Assembly (NCBI RefSeq): GCF_002295115.1
Contig: NZ_NSFV01000002.1
Coordinates: 310,001 to 374,000, forward strand
DNA length: 64,000 bases
Direction: 5' to 3'
DNA from: Mesorhizobium sp. WSM4311
GTDB lineage: Bacteria > Pseudomonadota > Alphaproteobacteria > Rhizobiales > Rhizobiaceae
Shown here piece after piece: positions 1 through 8,697 of the stretch. Position 1 is the stretch's first letter, and every line of letters begins with the position of its first letter. The translations under genes were made by a program, and so were the position numbers. Under the pieces are notes generated by a model that saw only the letters and a list, made by a program, of their open reading frames with translations, had not been told where the DNA came from and did not search any database.

Positions 1-1910
1 AGCCCATGCGGCTGGCCGGCTTCCCAGATGGCGTCGAACACTTTTTCGGCGTCGCGCGGATGGCACCAGATCTCATAGCCGAGCTCACCGGTATAGCCGG
101 TGCGCGAGACGACGACCGGAATGCCGTTGCCGCCGCCGATGCGGGCGACCGCGAAGCGGAACCATTCGAGCTCGTCGATCGAAGGCTGCAGCGGCGAAGT
201 CCAGATCACTTCTCTGAGGATATCGCGGCTTTTTGGGCCCTGTACGGCGACATTGTGCATCTGGTCCGTGGAGGAGCGCACCAGGACATTAAGCCCAAGC
301 TTCTTGGCGGTCTCTCGCAGCCATTCGCCGGACAGATCGTCGCCGCCGACCCAGCGGAAATTATCCTTGCCGAGCCGCAGCAGCGTGCCGTCGTCGATCA
401 TGCCGCCATGCTCGTAGCACATGGCGGAGTAGACGACCTGGCCGACGCCGAGTTTTTTCACGTCGCGGGTCAGCGTGTATTGCAGCAGCGCTTCGGAATC
501 CGGGCCGGTGACCTCGAATTTTCTGAGCGGCGACAGGTCCATGATCACGGCGTCCTGTCGGCAGGCCCAGTACTCGGCGATGGGGCCCTCCTTGGCGAAG
601 GAGTTGGCCAGCCAGTAGCCCCTGTATTCCGAGAAATTGCGGGTGTGCTTGGCAAAGGACGAATGGAAGGAGGTCTCGCGGGTCATTTTCGGTTCCGAAT
701 CGGGCGTCATGCGTCTGGCGATCGCTCGCGAGAATTTGTGCTGGCCGGAATAGGTCCGCACATGGATGTCGGTGAGATCCCAGCCATTGGCCGGCGTCGT
801 GTCGTCGGGGCAGGCGGAGGAGACGCAGACGATGTCGGTCAGCGCCCTGAGCAGCACATAGTCGCCCGGCCGCGACCATGGTTCGTCGGACACCATCACG
901 CCATGCGCGTCGATGGCGGTGTTGAAGAAGAAGTTGATCGCCATCCACCCGGTGCGGGGATTGATGCCCTTGCCGGCCAGGGCGCCATTGAAATTCTCCG
1001 AGCAGTTGGTGTGGCCGGGATAGCCGATGTCGTCGTAATATTTCGCAGCACAGGCCAGCGCGAAGGCATCATGCCGGCCGCATGTGTCCTGCACCACCTC
1101 GACCAGCGGCTCCATGTCCTGGTCGTAATATTTGGAATGCAGGCCAGGCATCGGATAACTCGACCCCATCAGCGTGCGCGTCGTCGTCACGTCGAGCGGA
1201 TGGTCGAGGCCCTTGTCCAGCTTGCGCGCCGAAAAGCACTGGAAGTCGGTGCATTGCCGGCCGTCGACATCGATGATCTGCAGATAGTCGCCGGCCTTGA
1301 CGAAATAGGATTCCGCCGTTGCTGAATGGACGCGCAGGTCAAGCACCGGATCGGCGAGGGGATCGGCCACCTGCGATTTTGTTTTCAGGCGGATCGTGGC
1401 GCGGCGCACGATGACGGTGAGCGGCGTCGCCGTGTCATGGCTGTCGACCAGCATCGGTCCGCCGGGCGCGGCGATGACCATCGAGCCGTCGCGCGTGACG
1501 GTGAAAGCCTGTTCGGTCCCGGCGGGCGTTGTGCTGCCGAACACGCGCAGCGCCTTTGCCTGATCGAGCACCACTTGCCGGCGCGCCAGCCCGCGGCGTA
1601 GGGACGCGAGACTGTCATCGCCCTCGGCGAGGAGCGCCTTGATGCCGGCGGCATTGCTGTTGGATTTTTCGCCGAAGATGCCGGGATCGGTGGTGCCTGT
1701 GGTGTCCCAGGCCAGAACTTCGCAGGCCTGGCCGCCTTCGACATTGCGTACGGTGATGATATCGCCGGCCTCGACCTCGATCAGCAAAGCCCCGTTGCCT
1801 TGGATCGTGTAGCGCTCCATGCCCGGCGGCAGCGCGATCTGACCGGGCCTCAGGATGAGGCTCGGGCGCGGCGGTCCGGCCATGACGGTTGGGTAGGGCG
1901 ACTGGCTCAT
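1..1910 (-). CDS. tdm: Trimethylamine N-oxide demethylase (DUF1989 + GcvT fusion), C-terminus beyond the window edge
   Basis: I translated an uninterrupted frame from the ATG at 1910 to the window edge, 636 codons with no stop. Residues about 190-390 look like the DUF1989 domain, with clustered Cys/His/Asp candidates for metal binding (C277, H280, D281, H300, C303, C362, C367). From about residue 420 the protein is a GcvT-type folate-binding domain, ending near the edge with the RTGYTGELGYEI motif. DUF1989 fused to GcvT is the architecture of Tdm, which splits trimethylamine N-oxide into dimethylamine and formaldehyde; the folate domain is thought to take up the formaldehyde. The gene follows the mgd operon on the same strand, separated by a palindromic repeat. 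The family is usually about 770-800 residues, so roughly 150 are missing here. Confidence 0.88.
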   Translation of the reverse strand, partial: MSQSPYPTVMAGPPRPSLILRPGQIALPPGMERYTIQGNGALLIEVEAGDIITVRNVEGGQACEVLAWDTTGTTDPGIFGEKSNSNAAGIKALLAEGDDSLASLRRGLARRQVVLDQAKALRVFGSTTPAGTEQAFTVTRDGSMVIAAPGGPMLVDSHDTATPLTVIVRRATIRLKTKSQVADPLADPVLDLRVHSATAESYFVKAGDYLQIIDVDGRQCTDFQCFSARKLDKGLDHPLDVTTTRTLMGSSYPMPGLHSKYYDQDMEPLVEVVQDTCGRHDAFALACAAKYYDDIGYPGHTNCSENFNGALAGKGINPRTGWMAINFFFNTAIDAHGVMVSDEPWSRPGDYVLLRALTDIVCVSSACPDDTTPANGWDLTDIHVRTYSGQHKFSRAIARRMTPDSEPKMTRETSFHSSFAKHTRNFSEYRGYWLANSFAKEGPIAEYWACRQDAVIMDLSPLRKFEVTGPDSEALLQYTLTRDVKKLGVGQVVYSAMCYEHGGMIDDGTLLRLGKDNFRWVGGDDLSGEWLRETAKKLGLNVLVRSSTDQMHNVAVQGPKSRDILREVIWTSPLQPSIDELEWFRFAVARIGGGNGIPVVVSRTGYTGELGYEIWCHPRDAEKVFDAIWEAGQPHG

Positions 1911-2013
1911 CTCAGCCTTGCGGTTCGAGAAACAAGTTTGCCTGTGTGTAAAATTATTTTAGCAGCAAGAATAGCAGCGCGGTTGCGTTTGGCAAGGCAG
2001 ACCACCCCTTCTT

Positions 2014-2158
2014 CCTTCTCCCTTGTGGGAGAAGGTGGATCGGCGCGCAGCGCCGAGACGGTTGAGGGGTGGGTGACGGAGTGCCGCCTGTGCCAAGCTG
2101 GAGCACCCCTCATCCGACCTCGCTTCGCGAGGCCACCTTCTCCCGCAAGGGGAGAAGG
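2014..2158. repeat. Palindromic intergenic repeat, copy 1
   Basis: A ~145-bp element begins CCTTCTCC and ends GGAGAAGG. Each end is itself a hairpin (CTTCTCCC-TTGT-GGGAGAAG on the left, CTTCTCCC-GCAAG-GGGAGAAG on the right), and the middle has ACCCCTCATC/GAGGGGTG inverted arms. It fills most of the 264-bp gap between mgdD and tdm. A second, inverted copy lies at 61540-61683. This is the style of short dispersed palindromic repeat common between rhizobial genes. It could act as a terminator or mRNA-stability structure between the mgd operon and tdm. Confidence 0.85.
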
Positions 2159-2174
2159 GAAAAGCGCGCAAGGG

Positions 2175-2816
2175 CTACGCCAGTTGCTCTGAATGCGCGA
2201 TCGCCAGGCCGTACTCCGCAGCCGAGTCCAGCATCGTGTGCCACAGGCTCTCGGCGAAGGTCGCGAACACCAGAACGTTGAACACCGCCAGCCCATCCGC
2301 CAGGTCATTCCCACGCCAGAGCGTGACGCTAGTGTGATCCATCGACGTGGCCGCCGCCGCGCCGACGGCGAACACACCCGAATGCAGATCGATCGACGAC
2401 AGCTTGGCCAACATCGCCCGCGCCTTGACGCCAGAAACGCTGATCAGCACACGGGCATGCGACTGGTCCGAGAGCGAAGCCGATTGCGCGAACGCTTGGC
2501 CAAGCGCCCCAATCGCGTGCTTGCCGCCCTTCGACAGGACAAAAAACTGATCAGGTCCCGACCAGATCAGCGTGGCATCCGAGCCTTGCACCGCCTGCGG
2601 CGTTTTCGGAGCCGCACTGCCGAAGCGTGCCTTCGCGGCCTTGGCCATCTCCGCCGCCTTGCCGCGCCGCGCCATCACCTGGACGAGGTCGAAATTGCGG
2701 ATCTCGGTCAGCGTCACGCCGGCATCGCCACGCGCACCATACCGCCCCACCGCGAGCGCGCGATCGAGCGGACTGCGGACGTCCCAGGAAAACTCAGCCA
2801 CGCTGGCGCCCTCCAT
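2175..2816 (-). CDS. mgdD: N-methylglutamate dehydrogenase subunit D (SoxG-like gamma subunit)
   Basis: A 213-residue protein of the sarcosine oxidase gamma-subunit family, which folds like a small GcvT/folate-binding domain. The start is the ATG at 2816, overlapping the end of mgdC by 23 bp, so the subunits are probably translationally coupled. An open frame extends further upstream, but it is only the shadow of mgdC. It is the last gene of the mgd set. The sequence alone cannot separate MgdD from SoxG; the adjacent gmaS and mgsABC genes favour oxidation of N-methylglutamate over sarcosine. Confidence 0.82.
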   Translation of the reverse strand: MEGASVAEFSWDVRSPLDRALAVGRYGARGDAGVTLTEIRNFDLVQVMARRGKAAEMAKAAKARFGSAAPKTPQAVQGSDATLIWSGPDQFFVLSKGGKHAIGALGQAFAQSASLSDQSHARVLISVSGVKARAMLAKLSSIDLHSGVFAVGAAAATSMDHTSVTLWRGNDLADGLAVFNVLVFATFAESLWHTMLDSAAEYGLAIAHSEQLA

Positions 2817-5775
2817 CTGGATCGTAGAAGACGGGATTGCAGAGCTCGACGTCATAGTCCTCGGCGCGTATCGGGTCATGCGCATGGACGATCTCGCCGA
2901 TGCGCTCGCGTCCGCGCTCGACAAGCGCGAGCCCAATCCACTGGTCTGATGTCGGCGAGAAGCAGACCGAGGTGACGTAGCCCTGGTCGTTGCCTGGCCC
3001 GGGCGTCTGCCCCTTCGGGATGATGTGCGCGCCCGAGCGCAGCCGGCGCGCTCTGTCCGTCGGCTTGACGCCGACGACGACCTGCCGGTCAGGCGCGACA
3101 AGCGCCTCGCGACCAGCCATGACGCGGCCGATGAAATCTTTCTTGGTCGACGTCATCTTGCCGAGGCCAAGATCGGCCGCCGTCGTCGTGCCGTTCAGTT
3201 CCGGTCCGGCTACGTGGCCCTTTTCGATGCGCATCACGCCGAGCGCCTCGGTGCCGTAAGGCGTGACGCCGAACGGCTCGCCGGCCAGCATCAGATTGCG
3301 CGCCATCGCCTCGCCGTAGCGTGCCGGCACGGAAATCTCGAACGCCATCTCACCGGAGAAGGAGATGCGGAACAGCCTTGCCTTGATGCCGCCGCGCAAT
3401 GCGACTTCCCGCGCGCCCATGAAGGGAAAACCTTCATTGGAAAGGTCCTCCGCCGGGTCGACGATCTCCTTCAGCAGGTCGCGGGTTTTAGGGCCGGCGA
3501 TCGAGAATTGCGCCCACTGGTCGGAGACGGAGGTCAGCTGCACGTCGAGTTCGGGAAACAGCACCTGCCGGCAGAATTCGAGGTGCTGCATCACCAAACC
3601 GGCCTTGGCGGTGGTGGTGGTCAGGAAATAGTGGTCCTCGGCCAGCCGCGACGTCGTGCCGTCATCATAGACGATGCCATCCTCGCGCAGCATCAGCCCG
3701 TAGCGCGCCTTGCCGACGGCGAGGTTGGAGAAGGTGTTGATGTAAACGCGGTCGAGGAAGGCGCCGGCATCGAGACCGTGCACGTCGATCTTGCCGAGCG
3801 TCGAGACATCGCAAAAGCCGACGCCGCTTCGCACGGCCTTGACCTCACGGGTCACCGATTCCAGCCAGTCCTTCTCGCCAGCGCGCGGATACCATTGCGC
3901 GCGTTTCCATAGGCCGGTGTCGACGAAGACAGCCCCCTGTTCGGCGGCCCAGTGATGCGACGGCGTCAGCCGCGTCGCGTGGAACGTCTCGTCGCGATGA
4001 TGGCCGGCAAAGGCGCCGATGGCGACCGGCACGTAAGGCGGCCGGTAGATGGTCGTGCCAGTCTCTGGAATGGATTTTCCGGTCACCGCTGCCATGATGG
4101 CTAGGCCGGCGACATTGGACGTCTTGCCTTGGTCGGTCGCCATGCCGAGCGTCGTATAACGCTTCAGATGCTCGACCGATTCAAAACCCTCGCGCTGCGC
4201 CAGTTCGATGTCGGAGGCGGTGACATCGTGCTGGTAGTCGACGAAGGCCTTGCCCTTGCCGGCGACGTGCCAGAGCGGCGTCAGCGAGAATGCCTCGTCG
4301 TTGGCAACAGGCGCGGTGCCTGCCTTGCCACTATGTCCGGCACCATGTGCCGCTGCCACGCCGGCGGCAAACCCTTTGGCGAGGCAGGCGCCAAGTCCGA
4401 AGTCGCCGTTGGCCGCACCGGCTGCGACCATGCCGGGAGGCGCGCCGTCGGGCACGAAGGCAGCAATGTCGTCGCGCCATTTCGGTCGGCCGCGATGATA
4501 GGAGGTGAGCCCGACCGCCGGATTCCAGCCGCCGGAAACCGCGAGCCCGTCGGCCTCGACTTCGGCGCGCGCGCCGCCGGTGAGCGACACTGCGATTTTC
4601 CGAACACCGTCCTTGCCGCCGTCAACGCCGCTGACGGAGCCGTGCAGCACCGTGAAGCCATTCCTGGAGGCCAGCGATCGATGTGACGGCGAAACGTCCG
4701 GCCGCGCGTCGATCACCGCCGCGATCTGCAGCCCGGCACCAAGCGCGGTCTCGACCGTGCGCCAGCCATCCTCATTGTTGGTGAACAGCGCGATGCGCTT
4801 TGCTGGAACAGCGGCATAGCGTCCGACATAGGTTCGCATCGCCGAAGCCATCATCACGCCGGGCGTGTCGTTGCCGGCGAAAACGATCGGCCGCTCAAGG
4901 GCGCCGGCCGCGACCACATAGCGCTTGGCCACGATGCGCCACATCCGCTGGCGCACTTGATGTTCGGGCGGCGAGGGCATATGGTCGTTGACCCGCTCCA
5001 GCGCGCCGTAGGTGCCGCCGTCATAGACGCCGAACAGCGTCGTGCGGGTCAGGATGCGGACATCGGGCATTGCCGCCAGTTCAGCTAGCGCCCGCGACAA
5101 CCATTCGGCGGCCGGCAGGCCATCGATCGTGCCGCCATCCGACAGCAACCGGCCACCGAACGCAAAATCCTCTTCGCACAGGATGACGCGGGCGCCGCTG
5201 CGGCCGGCGGCCAATGCTGCCGCCAGACCGGCCGGACCGGAGCCGGCGATCAGCACATCGCAATGCGCCCAGGCCTTGTCGTAGTGGTCCGGGTCGGCAA
5301 CACCGGCGGCACGGCCAAGACCGGCGGCGCGGCGGATCGCCGGCTCGTAGATGGCTTCCCAGAATTTCGCCGGCCACATGAAGGTCTTGTAGTAGAAGCC
5401 GGCGACGAAGATCGGCGAGAACAGCTGGTTCACCGACATCACGTCGAAGCGCAGCGACGGCCAGCGATTCTGGCTGGCGGCCTCGAGGCCTTCGTAAAGC
5501 TCGGCCGTCGTCGCCTTGGTGTTCGGCTCGCGCCGGGCACCGGTGCGCAGTTCGACCAGCGCGTTGGGTTCTTCCGAGCCCGCGGTCAGGATGCCGCGCG
5601 GGCGATGATACTTGAACGAGCGCCCGACCAGCTTGACGCCATTGGCAACCAGCGCCGACGCCAGCGTGTCGCCCTCGAAGCCGGAAAAGCTCTTGCCGTC
5701 GAAGCGGAAGTTCAGCGGCGCCGAGCGGTCGATGAGGCCGCCATTGTTCAGCCGGTTTGTCTGCCCACCGGCCAT
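2794..5775 (-). CDS. mgdC: N-methylglutamate dehydrogenase subunit C (SoxA-like alpha subunit)
   Basis: A 993-residue heterotetrameric-sarcosine-oxidase alpha-type subunit. Residues about 15-100 form the N-terminal ferredoxin-like segment (RSFKYHRPRGI). A dinucleotide-binding GSGPAG motif lies near residue 180. The C-terminal 380 residues form a GcvT-type domain that would transfer the released methyl carbon to tetrahydrofolate. The length matches the family. The ATG at 5775 overlaps the mgdB stop as TGATG and is preferred over the GTG one codon upstream. It sits in an mgdABCD block next to gmaS, which supports N-methylglutamate as substrate; a true sarcosine oxidase is the alternative. Confidence 0.85.
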   Translation of the reverse strand: MAGGQTNRLNNGGLIDRSAPLNFRFDGKSFSGFEGDTLASALVANGVKLVGRSFKYHRPRGILTAGSEEPNALVELRTGARREPNTKATTAELYEGLEAASQNRWPSLRFDVMSVNQLFSPIFVAGFYYKTFMWPAKFWEAIYEPAIRRAAGLGRAAGVADPDHYDKAWAHCDVLIAGSGPAGLAAALAAGRSGARVILCEEDFAFGGRLLSDGGTIDGLPAAEWLSRALAELAAMPDVRILTRTTLFGVYDGGTYGALERVNDHMPSPPEHQVRQRMWRIVAKRYVVAAGALERPIVFAGNDTPGVMMASAMRTYVGRYAAVPAKRIALFTNNEDGWRTVETALGAGLQIAAVIDARPDVSPSHRSLASRNGFTVLHGSVSGVDGGKDGVRKIAVSLTGGARAEVEADGLAVSGGWNPAVGLTSYHRGRPKWRDDIAAFVPDGAPPGMVAAGAANGDFGLGACLAKGFAAGVAAAHGAGHSGKAGTAPVANDEAFSLTPLWHVAGKGKAFVDYQHDVTASDIELAQREGFESVEHLKRYTTLGMATDQGKTSNVAGLAIMAAVTGKSIPETGTTIYRPPYVPVAIGAFAGHHRDETFHATRLTPSHHWAAEQGAVFVDTGLWKRAQWYPRAGEKDWLESVTREVKAVRSGVGFCDVSTLGKIDVHGLDAGAFLDRVYINTFSNLAVGKARYGLMLREDGIVYDDGTTSRLAEDHYFLTTTTAKAGLVMQHLEFCRQVLFPELDVQLTSVSDQWAQFSIAGPKTRDLLKEIVDPAEDLSNEGFPFMGAREVALRGGIKARLFRISFSGEMAFEISVPARYGEAMARNLMLAGEPFGVTPYGTEALGVMRIEKGHVAGPELNGTTTAADLGLGKMTSTKKDFIGRVMAGREALVAPDRQVVVGVKPTDRARRLRSGAHIIPKGQTPGPGNDQGYVTSVCFSPTSDQWIGLALVERGRERIGEIVHAHDPIRAEDYDVELCNPVFYDPDGGRQRG

Positions 5776-6050
5776 CACGCGCCAACCTTCGCCGCTCCGG
5801 CACCCGCTGCCGGTTCGATCGCCGAAATCTCATGCGTCAGCGTGTTGCGGGTGACCTTCAGCCAGGCCCGGCAGCCGCCGCCGTGATACCAGTTCTCGCT
5901 CATCACGCCGGCGATGTTGTCGCGCAGATAAACATAATCGTAGACGGCATCTGCACCGGCCCCCGCCGCCGGCCGCACCGGTTTGGCGTCGCCGAGATAG
6001 GTGAACTCACCGAGTTCGCGTTCGCCGCAGAAGGGACAGACAATGCGCAT
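5775..6050 (-). CDS. mgdB: N-methylglutamate dehydrogenase subunit B (SoxD-like delta subunit)
   Basis: A 91-residue SoxD-type subunit. It begins MRIVCPFCGERELGEF, so one CxxC lies at C5/C8, and it carries the conserved YHGGGCRAW segment; the family uses Cys/His ligands for a structural zinc. It lies 16 bp downstream of mgdA and shares its stop region with the mgdC start. It is needed to assemble the four-subunit flavoenzyme that oxidises N-methylglutamate to glutamate plus a one-carbon unit. Confidence 0.86.
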   Translation of the reverse strand: MRIVCPFCGERELGEFTYLGDAKPVRPAAGAGADAVYDYVYLRDNIAGVMSENWYHGGGCRAWLKVTRNTLTHEISAIEPAAGAGAAKVGA

Positions 6051-6066
6051 GATTTTCCGGCCGTCC

Positions 6067-7320
6067 TCAGTGCAGGTTCGGTTGGGCGCCCTGGCCCTTT
6101 TCGTCGATCATGGCGCCAGTCCGGAACCGGTCGAGGCGGAACCGTACAGCTTCCTCATGCGGCGTGTCGCGGGCCAGCAGATGGGCGAAGACGAAGCCTG
6201 AGCCTGGCGTCGCCTTGAAGCCGCCATAGCACCAGCCCGCGTTGAGATAGAGGCCGTCGACCGGCGTCTTGTCGATGATCGGCGAGCCGTCCATCGACAT
6301 GTCCATGATGCCGCCCCACTGGCGCAGAAGCCGCACGCGGCCGATCATCGGCATCAGCGCCATGCCGCCCTCGCAGACATCCTCCATCACAGGCAGATTG
6401 CCGCGCTGGGCGTAGGAATTGTAGCCGTCAATGTCGCCGCCGAAGACAAGGCCGCCCTTGTCCGACTGGCTGACATAGAAATGGCCGGCGCCGAAGGTCA
6501 TGACATTGGGGATCAACGGCTTGATCGCCTCGGAGACGAAGGCCTGCAGCACATGGCTTTCGATCGGCAGGCGCAGGCCCGCCATTTCAGCGACGCGCGA
6601 CGAGGAGCCGGCGACCGCCATGCCGACCTTGCCGGCGCCGATCCTGCCGCGCGAGGTTTCGACACCGGTCACCTTGCCGTTGGCGTCCCTGACAAAGCCG
6701 GTCACCTCGCAATTCTGGATGATGTCGACGCCGAGCCCGCTCGCCGCATGGGCGTAGCCCCAGACCACGGCATCGTGCCGCGCCGTACCGCCGCGCCGCT
6801 GCAGCAATCCGCCTTGCACGGGAAAGCGCGCATTGTCGAAGTTCAGGAACGGCATCATCTTCTTGACCGCAGCGAGGTCGAGCAGTTCGGCGTCGATGCC
6901 GTTGATGCGCATGGTGTTGCCGCGCCGCGCATAGGCGTCGCGCTGCGCGTCGGAATGGTAGAGGTTGATGACGCCGCGCTGGCTGACCATCGCATTGTAG
7001 TTGAGGTCCTGCTCCATCCGCTCCCACAGCTTCATCGACAATTCGTAGAAGCCGGTGTTGCCGGGCAGGCCGTAATTGGAGCGGATGATGGTGGTGTTGC
7101 GGCCGGCATTGCCCGAACCGATCCAGCCTTTTTCCAGGACAGCGACGTTCTTGATGCCGTATTCGCTGGCGAGGAACCAGGCGGTGGCCAGGCCATGGCC
7201 GCCACCGCCGATGATCACCACGTCGTAGCGATCCTTCGGCGTGGCGTCGCGCCAGGTGCGCTGCCAGTTCTTGTGGCCGGAAAGGGCGGCACGGGCGAGC
7301 GAGAAGATCGAGTATTTCAT
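6067..7320 (-). CDS. mgdA: N-methylglutamate dehydrogenase subunit A (SoxB-like beta subunit)
   Basis: A 417-residue flavoprotein of the DAO/SoxB family. The Rossmann GGGGHGLATA motif lies at residues 38-47, followed by GSGNAGRNTTIIRSNY. H182 in the ARHDAVVW stretch is in the region where SoxB proteins attach FMN covalently. The C-terminal segment GWCYGGFKATPGSG is typical of this subunit. It is the catalytic flavin subunit, releasing the methyl group of N-methylglutamate as formaldehyde or methylene-tetrahydrofolate. It starts the mgdABCD block 36 bp after gmaS on the same strand. Without the gmaS/mgs context it would be annotated soxB. Confidence 0.85.
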   Translation of the reverse strand: MKYSIFSLARAALSGHKNWQRTWRDATPKDRYDVVIIGGGGHGLATAWFLASEYGIKNVAVLEKGWIGSGNAGRNTTIIRSNYGLPGNTGFYELSMKLWERMEQDLNYNAMVSQRGVINLYHSDAQRDAYARRGNTMRINGIDAELLDLAAVKKMMPFLNFDNARFPVQGGLLQRRGGTARHDAVVWGYAHAASGLGVDIIQNCEVTGFVRDANGKVTGVETSRGRIGAGKVGMAVAGSSSRVAEMAGLRLPIESHVLQAFVSEAIKPLIPNVMTFGAGHFYVSQSDKGGLVFGGDIDGYNSYAQRGNLPVMEDVCEGGMALMPMIGRVRLLRQWGGIMDMSMDGSPIIDKTPVDGLYLNAGWCYGGFKATPGSGFVFAHLLARDTPHEEAVRFRLDRFRTGAMIDEKGQGAQPNLH

Positions 7321-7356
7321 ACGTTCATTCCGAGGTCGCTCGCACCGGCAGGACGG

Positions 7357-8664
7357 CTATATGTCCAGCGTGTGGTCGCGCTCCCATTGCGTGAAGTGCG
7401 AAGCATAAGAATTCCATTCCTGGTGCTTCAGCTTTAGGTATGCCGACGAGAATTCCTCACCCAGCGCCGCCTTGAGTGATTTGTCCTTGTCGAACTCGCG
7501 CAACGCATCGAGCAGGTTCAGCGGCAGTTTCGGCGCGCCCTTGACCGTGTGGCCGTGCTGGTACATGTCGATGTCGTAGCGCTTGCCGGGATCGGCCTTC
7601 GAGCGGATGCCGTCGAGGCCGGCGGCAATGATCACAGCCTGCAAGAGATAGGGGTTTGCGGCACCGTCGGGCAGGCGCAGTTCGAAGCGGCCGGGGCCGG
7701 GCACGCGCACCATGTGGGTGCGGTTGTTGCCGGTCCAGGTCACCGTGTTCGGCGCCCAGGTCGCGCCCGAAATCGTGCGCGGGGCGTTGATGCGCTTGTA
7801 GGAATTGACCGTCGGGTTGGTGATCGCGGCAAGCGCGGAGGCATGCTTCATGATGCCGCCGAGGAAGTTCTTGCCCTTGGCCGACAGCCCAAGCTCCATC
7901 GAATTGTCGGCGAAGACATTGGTCTTGCCCGCCTTGTCCCACACCGAGATGTGGGCATGGCAGCCATTGCCGGTCAGGCCCTGGAAGGGTTTCGGCATGA
8001 AGGTGGCCCGCAGGCCGTGCTTCTCGGCCACCGACCTGACCATGAACTTGAAGAAGGAGTGCTTGTCGGCGGTGGCGAGCACGTCGTCGAAGGCCCAGTT
8101 CATCTCGAACTGGCCGTTCGCGTCCTCATGGTCGTTCTGGTAGGGCCCCCAGCCGAGCGCCAGCATGTGATCGCAGATCTCCGCGATGACGTCGTAGCGG
8201 CGCATCACCGCCTGCTGGTCGTAGCAGGGCTTTGAGGCCGTGTCGTATTGGTCAGAGATGACGCCGCCGTCCGGCGAGATCAGGAAGAACTCGGCCTCGA
8301 CGCCGGTCTTGACATGCATGCCGTCGCCGGCGGCCTCCGCGATCAGCCGCCTCAACGTATTGCGCGGCGTCTGGTCGACCTCCTTGTCGTCCATGACGCA
8401 ATTGGCGGCGACCCAGGCCACCTCCTTTTTCCACGGCAACTGGATGACCGAGTCTGGATCCGGCACCGCCAGCATGTCGGGATGCGCCGGCGTCAGGTCC
8501 AGCCAGGTGGCGAAACCGGCAAAGCCGGCGCCATCCTTCTGCATGTCTGATATCGCCTGCGCCGGCACCAGCTTGGCGCGCTGGCCACCGAACAGGTCGG
8601 TGTAGGAAATCATGAAATATTTGACGCCGTTCTTTTTGGCGAAAGCGGCGAGATCGTTCCCCAT
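7357..8664 (-). CDS. gmaS: Gamma-glutamylmethylamide synthetase (GlnT-type glutamine synthetase homologue)
   Basis: A 435-residue protein of the glutamine synthetase superfamily, GlnT/GmaS branch. Visible motifs are VEAEFF (metal-binding Glu), NGCHAHISVW, NSYKRINAP and RFELRLPDGAANPYL. GmaS ligates methylamine to glutamate using ATP and is the entry step of the indirect methylamine pathway. Direct flanking by mgsABC upstream and mgdABCD downstream, all on one strand, is the strongest evidence for this role over a type III glutamine synthetase. The Mesorhizobium gene has long been called glnT. Confidence 0.87.
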   Translation of the reverse strand: MGNDLAAFAKKNGVKYFMISYTDLFGGQRAKLVPAQAISDMQKDGAGFAGFATWLDLTPAHPDMLAVPDPDSVIQLPWKKEVAWVAANCVMDDKEVDQTPRNTLRRLIAEAAGDGMHVKTGVEAEFFLISPDGGVISDQYDTASKPCYDQQAVMRRYDVIAEICDHMLALGWGPYQNDHEDANGQFEMNWAFDDVLATADKHSFFKFMVRSVAEKHGLRATFMPKPFQGLTGNGCHAHISVWDKAGKTNVFADNSMELGLSAKGKNFLGGIMKHASALAAITNPTVNSYKRINAPRTISGATWAPNTVTWTGNNRTHMVRVPGPGRFELRLPDGAANPYLLQAVIIAAGLDGIRSKADPGKRYDIDMYQHGHTVKGAPKLPLNLLDALREFDKDKSLKAALGEEFSSAYLKLKHQEWNSYASHFTQWERDHTLDI

Positions 8665-8697
8665 TATAATTCCTCGCTTATGTCTTTGGATGCTGTC

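Noticed and set aside
2175..7320. Annotation as sarcosine oxidase soxBDAG
   Set aside because: The subunits are homologous, but direct linkage to mgsABC and gmaS with tmm, tdm and dmm nearby fits N-methylglutamate dehydrogenase better. Kept as the alternative.
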